A stretch of 64,000 nucleotides of DNA from Arion vulgaris (GCA_020796225.1 CM036762.1:50508407-50572406), one strand, 5' to 3'. Shown: positions 11,058 through 20,900, numbered from the stretch's first letter. Numbers and translations: made by a program. The notes: generated by a model not told the origin, from the letters alone.

Positions 11058-11462
11058 CTGTGGAAATAATATATGAAAAGTAAACTTGGAGAAATCATGA
11101 GCATCTTCTCCAGATGTTGTCTGTGGAAATAATATGTGAAAAGTAAACTTGGAGAAATCATGAGCATCTTCTCCAGATGTTGTCTGTTGAAATAATATGT
11201 GAAAAGTAAACTTGGAGAAATCACGAACATCTTCTCCAGATGTTGTCTGTTGAAATAATATGTGAAAAGTAAACTTGGAGAAATCACGAACATCTTCTCC
11301 AGATGTTGTCTGTTGAAATAATATGTGAAAAGTAAACTTGGAGAAATCACGAACATCTTCTCCAGATGTTGTCTGTTGAAATAATATGTGAAAAGTAAAC
11401 TTGGAGAAATCATGAGCATCTTCTCCAGATGTTGTCTGTTGAAATAATATGGTGAAAGAAAT
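11022..11462 (-). repeat. DMD: 63-bp minisatellite of a dystrophin splice acceptor and exon start
   Basis: Seven copies start at 11,022, 11,085, 11,148, 11,211, 11,274, 11,337 and 11,400. In gene sense each holds 'TTTACTTTTCACATATTATT' + 'TCAACAG' (27 nt of intron end with AG; TCCACAG in the two innermost copies), then the 36-nt start of the exon encoding [12 protein letters not shown] or the variant with DAHDFSK. The innermost copy is the real exon start. All copies are open in the gene's frame, giving a 21-residue repeat ([20 protein letters not shown] + Q). Confidence 0.95.
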
Positions 11463-11499
11463 TGTGGGTTTAGAATAAGAAAATTTCAGCATGCAAGAA

Positions 11500-11890
11500 T
11501 GTTTAATCTTCTTCTTTGTTCGCTCCGTATCAACCACTTGTTTGACTTCTCTTTAAAGCGTCTACAGAAGAAGGATTGACTTTGTTGCACTGGGTTTTAT
11601 CCCTATTGCTCGCCCATTTCTGCAGAAATGGCACGCCACTTGCAGAGGACAAACTCTGTAGCTACTGCAACAATCCTAGGAATCTCTATAAGAAAAATCT
11701 GGTGTGAAGATAACAGCGCAGTACCGATTCAAACCCACGACTTTCAGAATGCAAAGCAACGGCGTAGCCACTTAGCTAGAGACCCCAGACCTATCTTTGT
11801 AATCTGTATGTGATTTGCACCTAAGTGCATTAGCTCATTGTGCCAGTTAGGCTCTTACAGATTCGTAGGCCAGCACATCTTGTTTCTGCC
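11500..11890 (-). mobile_element. SINE family D, interrupted by SINE A
   Basis: The 3' part (11,500-11,530, 'GCTCCGTATCAACCACTTGT') and the following part (11,795-11,890, 'AATCTGTATGTGATTTGCAC' to 'CCAGCACATCTTGTTTCTGC') are separated by a family A insertion. Confidence 0.65.
11545..11790 (-). mobile_element. SINE family A, nested in family D
   Basis: On the minus strand it has head 'CTAAGTGGCTACGCCGTTGC', B box 'GGGTTTGAATC', 'GATTCCTAGGATTGTTGCAG' and 3' end 'CAACAAAGTCAATCCTT'. Nearly full length. Confidence 0.8.
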
Positions 11891-12860
11891 AATGTTTTCT
11901 AATGTGGTTTGTTCTCTAGAAATGTTTAATGTGTACAGAACATTTCCATAATTTTATTAATTGCTCATCTTCTTTCATAATTACATTAAACACCAATTTG
12001 ACACTGTCCAGTTTTTCTTCTTCTGTGATCAGAAATCTAAACAGAGAGATGAGTTGCCTCGCTTAATTCAGCCATGATGTAAAGTGGCAGATTCATTTCA
12101 TTTAAGACATTTGCAAGTAATCATGTACTTGTGTTGCATATATGTCTCATTTTCATTACTGGATATCAATATCGGCTGGGACTGACATGTTTCATCGTCG
12201 ATAGGGATCTGAAGATCCATTCCAATGTGCCATTTTACTGGCATTGTACAGCTGTTATTTTCCGTACCTGAGGTTTCTTTCTCAGTGTCTATAGAGTTTG
12301 TAGCAACATTTACCCACTTGATGTTTCTGTTACTGGCCATATTTTGTTGGGAACACTTTTCCCCATGTCATATCATCAGCGTGCTGAGACATCTATCATG
12401 ACTGGTTTGCTTGAATATTCATCATATATTCATTATCATTGGTGATTCTAGGACATCCACTATCACTGGTTTGATCTGTGTTTGCTTATTCATCAAGAAA
12501 TGGATAATGAACAAGCAGATGGAGAGACAAATTCAATATTGCAAAATGTGGATATATTAGAACTCGGTTCCTATGAGAGAGACAAGTGTTCAATCCACGG
12601 TAAGACCAAGGATTTTTTCTGTTGGGGGTATAGAAGAAAAATCAGAACCTGAACAGTTTCGCGACGACTGCACTAGCAATGTGGCCATTAAATTTCTTTC
12701 GACTCCTGTCCACCCTGTCGTACACCACCCTAAAAAGCGGTATTACATGCAGTAACTATAGTGGTTTTTTGTAGGAAACTGTGTTAGATTAAAGTTGATT
12801 TTTCATAAATTACCCCAAACTTCTGCCAGTAAATTTTACTCTAAATAAAAAAAAAAAGTT
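11891..12860. other. No gene recognised
   Basis: Intron between the ZZ exon and the following exon. A partial duplication 'ATCATGACTGGTTTG' / 'CACTATCACTGGTTTGATC' lies near 12,395-12,475. The minus frame at 12,098-12,340 has no similarity that I recognise. Confidence 0.35.
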
Positions 12861-12861
12861 A

Positions 12862-13081
12862 ATTGCGTATCCTTTACAGGACTTTGCGAATCAACCCCAG
12901 CTTTTAACGCTGTTTGTGATTTTTCTAAGCATTATTACGTTCAGTAGTTTGCCATAGCTTTCTGAACGGGTGGTGCCATCGCCTTTGTAAAAATCCACGC
13001 AAAACTGTCCGCAGCGTGATTGAACTCAGAACGTCGAGGTTAATAGACCGAGTCACTATCCCCTAGGCCACAGACACCACT
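12862..13081 (-). mobile_element. SINE family B
   Basis: Reverse-orientation copy. The left end 'TTGCGTATCCTTTACAGGAC' is the 3' end and the right end has the tRNA-like 'GGCCTAGGGGATAGTGACTC' head. 'TTCAGTAGTTTGCCATAGC' is the family's diagnostic block. Confidence 0.85.
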
Positions 13082-13152
13082 ATTACTCTAAATACAGACT
13101 AAAATATAGGAAGTACTAATACAGCATCATGGACTGAACAGAGAAAACTTAC

Positions 13153-13264
13153 AGTTGTACAATATTCCTGCATCGGATGAGTAAGCTTGTGACTCTTAGC
13201 TGTACGACCGGAGAAGAAACAATTCTGACATACATCAAAGTTGAAGCACTTCAGACAGCGGTAT
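13153..13264 (-). CDS. DMD: Dystrophin exon, second half of ZZ zinc finger (112 nt)
   Basis: Acceptor TTCACAG and donor GTAAGT bound 112 nt, the same length as human exon 69. One base completes Arg, then it reads [19 protein letters not shown] and [18 protein letters not shown]. The CxxC pair (C-L-K-C) and the C-Q-N-C pair plus the H-K-L-T-H stretch are zinc ligand candidates. ZZ is needed for binding of dystrophin to beta-dystroglycan. Human DMD has S-L-K-H where this protein has C-L-K-C; the CxxC form is the invertebrate pattern. Confidence 0.95.
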
Positions 13265-13554
13265 CTGTGAACATATATATATATATATGTTAATCTTAAT
13301 TTGACAGAAATAACTTTTCAGCACAGTAACTAGATCATGGAAATCAAATATTCAACACTATAATAATACGGTCAATAATCCATTAGAACTAAATTACGAC
13401 AATGTTGTATAAATCCTAACATATGACAGCAAGAGTTGTAAAATGACTAAAGATATAGAAAGTGAGTTATATGCATTTGAAAATAGATGTCTGTGAAAAA
13501 TAATGAACATAAAATGGGACAAATTAAGGAGAAGTGGTGAAGTTAGAGAAATGT

Positions 13555-13790
13555 CTGCCCAAGTGGTTACTGGGGCCCAAATGTGGTGTAAAGAATAGAA
13601 CTACTTACCTGCCACGCATGTCGTAAGAGGCGACTAAGGAGGTTTGGTTGAAATCGGATGCACGTGTCCTAAACGTAGAATTCTATGCGTTTAGGGGCCT
13701 ACCAAACCAATGTGCAACGTATACATGTTCTTGGCAAAGATGAAGCGTATCACAAAGAGTGATTAAAATGAACGCAAAGAAAAGAAGATA
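13555..13790 (+). mobile_element. SINE family C
   Basis: 'CCCAAGTGGTTACTGGGGCC' start, core 'CATGTCGTAAGAGGCGACTA', 'GTAGAATTCTATGCGTTTAG' and a tail ending 'AAAGAAAAGAAG'. Confidence 0.85.
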
Positions 13791-13846
13791 CATCACAATA
13801 AGAATGGTCAAAATATCCGTAAAGAACGAATGAAGAAGAACCAGAT

Positions 13847-13895
13847 GCACTTGGGTTGTAATCGAGCTCACTACCGCTTAAGCTACAGACGACTC
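13847..13895 (-). mobile_element. SINE family B, head fragment
   Basis: 'TGCACTTGGGTTGTAATCGA' to 'TTAAGCTACAGACGAC' is the complement of the family B head. Confidence 0.6.
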
Positions 13896-13901
13896 TTCTT
13901 C

Positions 13902-13973
13902 TACCACATTCAACTCTTCTACCACATTCAACTGTTCTACCACATTCAACTGTTCTACCACATTCAACTGTGT
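13902..13973. repeat. Short tandem repeat 'TTCTACCACATTCAACTG'
   Basis: Four 18-bp copies in a row. Confidence 0.95.
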
Positions 13974-14212
13974 CCTGAAGAATTAAGTTTTGAGATGGAG
14001 TCATCAATAATAATAATACCCAACAAAGAGGGTTAAAATCCTAGAGCAGCTGAACCTCAAAGCTGAAAATAAATTGCAGAATTTCTGAGATTAAAACTCT
14101 GAAGTTACTGCACAAGTGTAGTCTGATATGCTAGCTGGTACTACAGTAAGGTGAAGAGGACTGTGCACCTATAGTCCGGGGGTGACCTAAGTGTAGTGAC
14201 CTAGATTTTAAC

Positions 14213-14420
14213 CAGTTTTCTCGCCCGCCTGCCCAGCGTGTTCGTGGGCTGGACTGCGGTGACAAGCCCTCTGTGAGTGCAGGTTCAATTCCGCGGCTGG
14301 CAGAAAAGCCACAGATTCCCCAGATTTACAGTGTTCATGGCACCGAACCGAGGAGTACAATGTCCATGGCACCGAGCCCTGAAAGCTCAAGTGCTTCTGG
14401 AACGGAAAAGAAAAAAAAGC
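14213..14420 (+). mobile_element. SINE family E
   Basis: 'CGCCTGCCCAGCGTGTTCG', 'GAGTGCAGGTTCAATTCCG' (B-box-like), 'CTGGCAGAAAAGCCACAG', 'CATGGCACCGA' and an A-rich tail. Confidence 0.8.
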
Positions 14421-14814
14421 CCACCAGTGTTCTCAATTATTGAGATTTGTAGGTTGAGGAAAACAAGCTGCTTGTCAGTACTGTCACCAGACAGTGTGCA
14501 AATTAAGATTAAAATAACAATGACGACTGTCACCCGACAGTGCAAATAAGATTAAATAACAATGACAATGCAGGAATCAGGTGTCACATAACCTGTGCCC
14601 CCCTCTGCATGGCCCCACTGCGTCATTACTCACTTCTCTTATATGTTAAAACCTTCAAATAAACTAGAAAATATGTAGAACAAATAGTCGATTATCAAAG
14701 AAACCAGGTTATCGTAAGATTTAGTTCAAATCAATCAAGAATTACTATGAAATACAAATTTGTCAAGAGTACTAGACATTTTCAAGACAATCACAATCCC
14801 TGGATATTACTGAA

Positions 14815-14937
14815 AGCTGTCAAGATTATTAGAGATTAACTAGTCAGTCAAGATTACTTTAGATTAACTGGTCAGTCAAGATTACTAGAGATTAACTGAT
14901 TAGTCAAGATTACTAGAGATTAACTGGTCAGTCAAGA
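14815..14937. repeat. 24-bp minisatellite
   Basis: About five copies of 'AGTCAAGATTACTAGAGATT' + 'AACTGG'. It runs up to the 3' end of the SINE B that follows. Confidence 0.9.
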
Positions 14938-14940
14938 TTA

Positions 14941-15182
14941 AAGTTAATTGCATATCCTTTACAGGACTTTGTGAACCAACCCCAGCTTTTTAACGCTGTT
15001 TGTGATTTTTCTAGGCATTATTACGTTCAGTAGTTTGCCATTGCTTTCTGAACGGGTTGTGCCATCGTCCTTTCAGAAAATCCAAGCGAAACAATTTGCA
15101 ACCAAACTGTCCGCAGAGTGATTTGAACTCAGAATATTGGGGTTAATAGACTGAGTCACTATCCACTAAGTCACAGACGCCA
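14941..15182 (-). mobile_element. SINE family B, full length
   Basis: Minus-orientation copy, 'TTGCATATCCTTTACAGGAC' to 'AAGTCACAGACGCC', closely matching 12,862-13,081. Its head lies about 80 bp from the end of the 167-nt exon. Confidence 0.85.
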
Positions 15183-15262
15183 ACCAAGATTACAGGAGAT
15201 TAACAAAGCACTTAATATTATTAGAAACAACAAAAGCTGTTAAACAAACTAGCTGGATATAC

Positions 15263-15429
15263 CTGAAACCAACAATAGGAAAATCTTTGCACACGTTACA
15301 CTTGGCCTGATGTTTAGCTGTCTCAGCTGCCGCCAGACGATGAAGTACAGGCAGCCAAACCAGAGACTGTGGTTCCAGCTTTAACCATTCTAAGAAATGA
15401 GAAGCTTCTATTTCTGGACGGCCGTTTGC
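15263..15429 (-). CDS. DMD: Dystrophin exon, EF-hand end and first half of ZZ (167 nt)
   Basis: Acceptor TTATTCACAG and donor GTATAT bound 167 nt, the same length as human exon 68. It is phase 0 at the start and reads [20 protein letters not shown] then [20 protein letters not shown] then [15 protein letters not shown] plus a split Arg. [20 protein letters not shown] is almost identical to vertebrate dystrophin. The CNVC pair gives the first two ZZ zinc ligands. Confidence 0.97.
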
Positions 15430-15529
15430 CTGTGAATAAATACAAATCATATTATGTTTATTATCTATCGCACATTACAATTAGTAGAAGTTTGCTTGAT
15501 GGTGCCATCTCTCCATGAAATATTCTCAA

Positions 15530-15800
15530 GTCCTTATGTTCATCATCATCAAACAGCCTGTCCTGAGCAGAACTTTGCCACCCAAAGACTTTCGGAATTT
15601 CTCTCACTAATAGGCCAGATGTCCTGCCTATGCAGTAGTCATGTTCAAGCCATCAGTTACATCCTGAATCCATCTTCTCAGTGGTCTTCCTCCTCTTCTC
15701 TTTGTCAGTATACCTCCTTCCATGACGGTCTTCTCCAGCCCTTTGTGTCTTTCTATATGTCCAAAATACCGAAATTTTCTTTTCCTTATTTGTAGCATCA
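15530..15800 (-). mobile_element. LINE 3' fragment (family with the 54-bp array)
   Basis: The minus-strand translation reads MLQIRKRKFRYFGHIERHKG then VMEGGILTKRRGGRP and ends near a TGATGATGATG tract. This is the C-terminus of a LINE ORF2 and a better-preserved relative of 17,860-18,960. Confidence 0.75.
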
Positions 15801-15929
15801 GCCAGTTTTTCTTTGATTTTAAGTTCTTTCTAGATAGATCTATTTATTCTCTTCTCTGTTCATAATATACGAAGGACACTTCTGTAACACTTACATTCAA
15901 AAGCACATATATGTTTTTACACTGCCTTA

Positions 15930-16073
15930 TTAACTCTTAGTGGACCAGGGCAAAGTCACGTTTTACAAGCACTTTCACGTTTTGATAACCAAACGCCACT
16001 TAGTGTGGCGGAATTTAAAAACTCGTCCACTTCAAACGTCACTTAGCGTGGCGCTTGGTCCACTAAGAGTTAA
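15930..16073. mobile_element. Short inverted-repeat element (piggyBac-like MITE)
   Basis: The left end TTAACTCTTAGTGGACC (15,930-15,946) and right end GGTCCACTAAGAGTTAA (16,057-16,073) are perfect inverted copies bounded by TTAA. There is no coding capacity. The 144-bp size and TTAA target suggest a piggyBac-type MITE. Confidence 0.75.
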
Positions 16074-16224
16074 ATGGTCCTCATGTTACATTGTTTAAAA
16101 GTGCTTTTTGGAATATATTTGACATATTGTTAATGACTGTTTGAAACGGACATATGTGACAGTCAAAACTGACCATTGAACTACAATGACATTGTAGATC
16201 ACCACTGTATTTGTCTAATATAAA

Positions 16225-16740
16225 CTTCCCATTCTTGAGTATGGTCCGAAAGGTGGAGACTGGTTCAGTGCGCAGGCAATGGACTGAATCACTACATGTA
16301 AAAAAAAAAAAAAAAGGAACCCTTTCATACCTCGTGGTATATAGGTCAATACAGTGTTAGGCCTGTATTTTCATTGACCGTCGGCACACGATGGGTGATG
16401 TGGTCAGCATCACGCCGGCCGCCTTTACTTTCCCAGAGCATGTCTGGTACCCAGTTAAGGCTGGGTTGACCTGAGAGCCATCGTGGTCGGGAAAATTCCA
16501 CGCGCATTGCGGGAGCTGAACCCAGACCACCAACCTTGCGGAGCGAGTTCACTAACAACTACGCTACAGCGGCTCTCTAATCACTACATGTGCCTGCCAA
16601 CAATTCAAAGAATTACATTCATCTATGTTCCCGGGCACATGGGTGTCGATGGCAATAAGAGAGCACACAAGATGTCTGGCTCTGCCACCATATTGTTGTG
16701 GGGGGAATCAGCGAGTGGATAGAGCTGACATTCTGAAGCC
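16225..16740 (+). mobile_element. LINE RNase H remnant split by a SINE
   Basis: The left part is 16,225-16,299. The right part from 16,579 reads CLPTIQRITFIYVPGHMGVD then GNKRAHKMSGSA, the last RNase H motif. The two parts are separated by SINE G. Confidence 0.75.
16300..16578 (-). mobile_element. SINE family G, full length with target-site duplication
   Basis: On the minus strand a tRNA-like head ('GAGAGCCGCTGTAGCGTAG', B box 'GGGTTCAGCTCC') runs to the 'CTATATACCACGAGG' 3' end. It is flanked by a perfect 13-bp duplication 'AATCACTACATGT' at 16,287-16,299 and 16,579-16,591. A 15-bp A run (plus strand) sits at its 3' end. Confidence 0.9.
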
Positions 16741-16880
16741 CTCATATAGTGTGGCAGCAAAAGTATTTTCATTAAAAACATTTTCATAAAAATGCACGTC
16801 AACTTCATATTCTGCCCCAAGTTCTACTGGTACAACTTCTCCTTTCACACAACTACAATAAGGGAAATGTGTACAGACAT

Positions 16881-17226
16881 TTTTTTTTTTTTTTTTTTTT
16901 TTTTTTCTTTCGTCCGCTTTCAACTCAGACGAAGTTCCATCTCTGAAACTGATTTTTGCGTGAAGATCTGTTTTTCCAATTTCTAACAATGGCAGCAGCG
17001 TGCACATAGTAAATTACTTTACACTGGCAGCCGTGTGCTCAATGTACTCTGAATTAGTATTCCTCGCCATACAGGCAGATTTTCTCGACTTCAGAGGTAC
17101 TCACGTTATCGTCCTGAGTAAGACCAGGGACTCGAACAAATGCCGGACAGTAGGTTCGAACCCGAGCTATGAGGCGTCTCACAGCTAGCAGGCCGAGCTA
17201 CTATCAACTACTCTAGGCAGTCCCCC
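16881..17226 (-). mobile_element. SINE family F, full length with poly(A) tail
   Basis: Minus-strand element with tRNA-like head and 'GGGTTCGAACC' B box, ending in about 26 A (T run on plus at 16,881). The 12-bp target-site duplication 'GTGTACAGACAT' lies at 16,869-16,880 and 17,227-17,238. The long clean tail suggests a young insertion. Confidence 0.92.
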
Positions 17227-17504
17227 GTGTACAGACATGAACTAGCAATTGTGAATGAATAAAATAACCCACATGTAATCTCACCCTAACTACCTACCTG
17301 CTAGTGAACTCAAACCTTTTTAAGAATTGTTGAAAAGTCATCATGACACTAACTGTCCTATATTTACCAACCTCAATGTGCTATATTGACTTAAGCTGTT
17401 TAATTTGTTTGTTCAAGAATAAAACTCTATTCTCTATCCCTGTTTTTCCTGTCAAGTTGAAAAAAGAGTCACCTGGTAGGATAAAACTACCAAGGTTAAA
17501 ACAC

Positions 17505-17725
17505 AGGTTCCAGGGACTGCAAGGGAAGCAAAGAATAGTACCACTGCAACCTACAAGGCAACTGATGTAGGACCTAGGAAGCTACCCTAGTAAATAAAAA
17601 GCGTTGCAGAAATCAGATGTGCTGGCCTACTTGTAGGAGCACAACATACAATCGTCTTATGCTCAGATCACATACAAATCACAGTTGTTAACAAGTGGTT
17701 GATATGGAGCGTTTGAAGAAGAAAA
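17505..17725 (+). mobile_element. SINE family D, core partly deleted
   Basis: 'GGGACTGCAAGGGAAGCAAA' start, 'AGAATAGTACCACTGCAACC', but the 'GTCGTAAGAGGCGAC' core is mostly deleted. It ends 'GGAGCGTTTGAAGAAGAAAA'. Confidence 0.8.
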
Positions 17726-17859
17726 CTGAGGCCCTTCATACTTAAAAAAAAAGAAAGTAATAAAATGTTTCTAAATGTGTGTCCGCAGATACAAAAAAAA
17801 TTTCATTGGAATTAATGAAGGTAGGGGATCTTTTTTTAATTTTAAAAGCAATGTTTTTA

Positions 17860-18960
17860 TCAAAGAAAACTGGCTGATGCTACAAATAAGAAAGAAAATG
17901 GAAGTATTTGGGACATATGAAAGACATGAGATGCTACAAATAAGAAAGAAAATGGAAAATTTGGGAATATGAAGACATGAATGCCAAAAAAAAGATGGAA
18001 GTCTCTTGGACATATGAAAATAAAAAAAAGAAAGAAAATGGAAATATTTCTAAATGGTGTCAAGATAAAAAAAAAATTTTTGAAATTAATGAAGTAGACA
18101 TTTGCTCAATTAAAAGCAATGTTTTGACAAAGAAAACGCTGATGCTACAAATAAGAAAGAAAATGGAAATATTTGGGACATATGAAAGACATGAGATGCT
18201 ACAAATAAGAAAGAAAATGGAAGTATTTGGGACATATGAAAGACATGAGATGCTACAAATAAGAAAGAAAATGGAAATATTTGGGACATATGAAAGACAT
18301 GAGATGCTACAAATAAGAAAGAAAATGGAAGTATTTGGGACATATGAAAGACATGAGATGCTACAAATAAGAAAGAAAATGGAAGTATTTGGGACATATG
18401 AAAGACATGAGATGCTACAAATAAGAAAGAAAATGGAAGTATTTGGGACATATGAAAGACATGAGATGCTACAAATAAGAAAGAAAATGGAAGTATTTGG
18501 GACATATGAAAGACATGAGATGCTACAAATAAGAAAGAAAATGGAAATATTTGGGACATATGAAAGACATGAGATGCTACAAATAAGAAAGAAAATGGAA
18601 GTATTTGGGACATATGAAAGACATGAGATGCTACAAATAAGAAAGAAAATGGAAGTATTTGGGACATATGAAAGACATGAGATGCTACAAATAAGAAAGA
18701 AAATGGAAGTATTTGGGACATATGAAAGACATGAGATGCTACAAATAAGAAAGAAAATGGAAATATTTGGGACATATGAAAGACATGAAGGGTTGATGAG
18801 GACCATTATGGAAGGAGGCATCCTGGCAAAGAGAAAGACAACAGAGAAGACGGATTGAGGATGTGGTTGATGATTTGAGCATGGCGGCTGCAGAGGTGGG
18901 ACATCTGGTCTATGAGGGAGATAAATTTGTAAACAACTATTAGGGTGACCAAGTTCTGCT
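17860..18960 (+). mobile_element. LINE 3' end expanded by an internal tandem array
   Basis: Before the array it reads LMLQIRKKMEVFGTYERHE. After it comes GLMRTIMEGGILAKRKTTEK and, in a shifted frame, a GCG...DDLSMAAAEVGHL-type end. The copy at 15,530-15,800 shows the same order without the array, so the array is an internal expansion of the LINE. Confidence 0.8.
17880..18795. repeat. 54-bp minisatellite derived from LINE ORF2
   Basis: Twelve near-identical copies between about 18,145 and 18,795, plus two divergent ones from 17,880. Each encodes MLQIRKKMEVFGTYERHE (18 residues) with no stop. Only a GTA/ATA substitution (V/I) varies. Long open frames on both strands here are repeat read-through. 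Confidence 0.95.
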
Positions 18961-19243
18961 CAGGACAAGCTATTTGATGAATGTCACATCGTGGGAAGGA
19001 GTAGCCAAATGCATAGTGTGTCTGCTTGTCAAATCAGACACAAAAGAGTTGGTTCCTTCCCACACTTGATATTCCACAAGTGAGAAAAGGAATTGGCCAT
19101 CCTACCACCTGCATACTCAAACTTAGAAATGTAAAGTGACAGGTATTTCATAGATTAAATTCTGAAAAGGCTACAAGACTTCTAATATCACATTAATACT
19201 CTATCTGGATCTATCGCCTTCAGACAGGCTGACCCATACTCAC

Positions 19244-19401
19244 CTTTTCAAAGCAACTACGAACACTAGGCTCAATGTTGCTGCCTCCAAATGAAGCAAT
19301 CTCTCCTAGCTGACGTGGAACTTGCAAGCAGTCATGCAACAAAAGTCCCATCTTTCTCTGGTCAGCAAATGCATTTGTATCAGCAATAAGCCTGAAAATA
19401 T
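19244..19401 (-). CDS. DMD: Dystrophin exon, EF-hand region (158 nt)
   Basis: Acceptor GGTTCTTCAG and donor GTGAGT bound 158 nt, the same length as human exon 67. The T from the previous exon plus AT gives Tyr, then [40 protein letters not shown] and [13 protein letters not shown] nearer AG (TTTTCAG at 19,392) would lose YIFR and break phase, so the upstream acceptor is preferred. Confidence 0.96.
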
Positions 19402-19539
19402 CTGAAGAACCAAGTGCCTACATATTAATCTTATTGAATAAAGGATCACATCAATTCAGAAATATGTAAGAAGACATCAGGTAAATACATTAGTCTTACT
19501 GAAAACAGTGATTAACAGTTAGAGTTATGTTATAATATG

Positions 19540-19840
19540 GATATCATGGTATATTGGGCATTTCAATGAGTGCTTTGTCCTCCGTTATGTTATGCGATCG
19601 ACATTATGACACATTGAACATTTCCATGCGTGTTCTGTCCTCCCCAGCAGCAGCCATCCCAAAGTCCATTTGCTCACCATACCCATGTGAAGTTGATTAG
19701 TACCACAAAGTTTCTACCACAAAGACCACAATGTCTGGCATGTCCAAACTTAACTCCTAATTCTCAGACTTGTTCCAGTGTCAGACTCGCTCATATCACA
19801 TAAATGAGAGTGTACCGCATTTATGACATCGACTCTGTCC
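19540..19840 (-). mobile_element. LINE RNase H / zinc-knuckle remnant
   Basis: Similar on the minus strand to 41,230-41,590: cysteine- and histidine-bearing end ('GTCATAATGTCGATCGCATA'), 'CATGCCAGACATTGTGGTC'. Heavily decayed, with partial internal duplication ('GCAGCAGCCAT' three times). Confidence 0.55.
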
Positions 19841-20039
19841 ATATGTGATCTTTCCTCTGCTGCAGCAGCCATCCAAAACCCCATTTTTCCTGTTGCAGCA
19901 GCCATTACAAAGTCTGCCTTCTCACAGTACCAACTGTTTAACGAGATAAAGATATTTACTTCTAAAGTACACTCTGTCAGTGTGTTTAATTTTTGTAAGA
20001 AAGTTTGTTTATGAACCTGTTTTCGTGAGACATAGCTCA

Positions 20040-20330
20040 CCTCTAAGACTATCCTACAGGAACAGTTGATGGTGGAAGAAGTATTGATGAGACATAGCTC
20101 ACTCTCTAAGACTATCCTACAGGGAACAGTTGATGGTGGAAGAAGGAAAGGAGGGCAGAGAAAATCCTGGTTTGACAACATCAAGAGCTGGTCGGGGCAG
20201 AGTTTCTTCACACTCGCTCGAGGAGTTGAAGACAGAGACTCATGGCGTGCTTTTGTGCTGATGTCTCCACAGTGACACCCTACGACCCTAACGGGTTATG
20301 GGCTTTATTATATTATTATTATTTCGTGAG
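20040..20330 (+). mobile_element. LINE 3' terminal fragment
   Basis: Reads SLSKTILQGTVDGGRRKGGQ then RKSWFDNIKSW and EDRDSWRAFVLMSPQ, followed by a stop and an ATT-rich tail. Typical C-terminus of an RTE-like LINE. The first 45 bp is duplicated in tandem. Confidence 0.75.
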
Positions 20331-20471
20331 AAACGTTCTGAGTATGGACTTATGTATGGACCTAGTATGTATAGACCTACTTTTATGAGACAAGTTCTGT
20401 GTAAAGATCAATTATAGTGAGGCAAGTTCTGTGCAGATATGTTCTAACAAGCACATATACATTTGACTTAC

Positions 20472-20557
20472 ATCTATATTTGTCCTCAAGTTGAGCCTGG
20501 CAAAGAAGAACCAGTGCCACTTTGAAAGAGAGTACCCGCACTTTACCACTTCTCACA
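20472..20557 (-). CDS. DMD: Dystrophin exon, EF-hand region (86 nt)
   Basis: Acceptor TTTCCCAG and donor GTAAGT bound 86 nt, the same length as human exon 66. After completing a split Ser codon it reads [20 protein letters not shown] then AQLEDKYR plus one base of Tyr. This matches human [20 protein letters not shown]. Confidence 0.96.
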
Positions 20558-20689
20558 CTGGGAAAACATCATAAACAAGAAAATAAATATTTCACTTCAG
20601 ACATATGTTTTTTAAAATTATACAAGACGATAGTTTTCTCAAATAAATACAAGAAATCATCATGAGAAGATTAGGTAATGACTATTCAA

Positions 20690-20800
20690 TCTCATCATCA
20701 TCATCATCAGGTGCAGTGCCGGCTGGCGTAGGCGATCATGGATCTCCACAAACCTCTGTCTCTGGTGTTTGCTATCATATCTACTCAACTCTACATTTTG
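20690..20800 (-). mobile_element. LINE 3' terminus with (GAT)n tail
   Basis: On the minus strand it encodes RDRGLWRSMIAYASRHCT and ends in a (GATGAT)n tract. The same end occurs at 25,205 and 28,925-29,020. Confidence 0.75.
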
Positions 20801-20819
20801 TAAAAAAGTAAAAGTAGTA

Positions 20820-20900
20820 AAGGAACCATTTTTCATACCTTGGAGCTAAATTGGGTAATACATACAGTGTTAGGTCTGTAATTTTCATTGAACTGGTTAT
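20820..20900 (-). mobile_element. SINE family G, 3' fragment
   Basis: 'TTCATACCTTGGAGCTAAAT' and 'ACAGTGTTAGGTCTGTAA' match the 3' end of family G. Confidence 0.6.

Noticed and set aside
17977..18858. 293-codon plus ORF and 253/221-codon minus ORFs
   Set aside because: All are read-through of the 54-bp array on both strands. Periodic amino-acid sequence and several simultaneous open frames show it is not a gene.
19392..19393. Nearer AG acceptor for the 158-nt exon
   Set aside because: It would give 148 nt, drop YIFR and break the phase with the preceding exon, while the upstream AG restores the family sequence.
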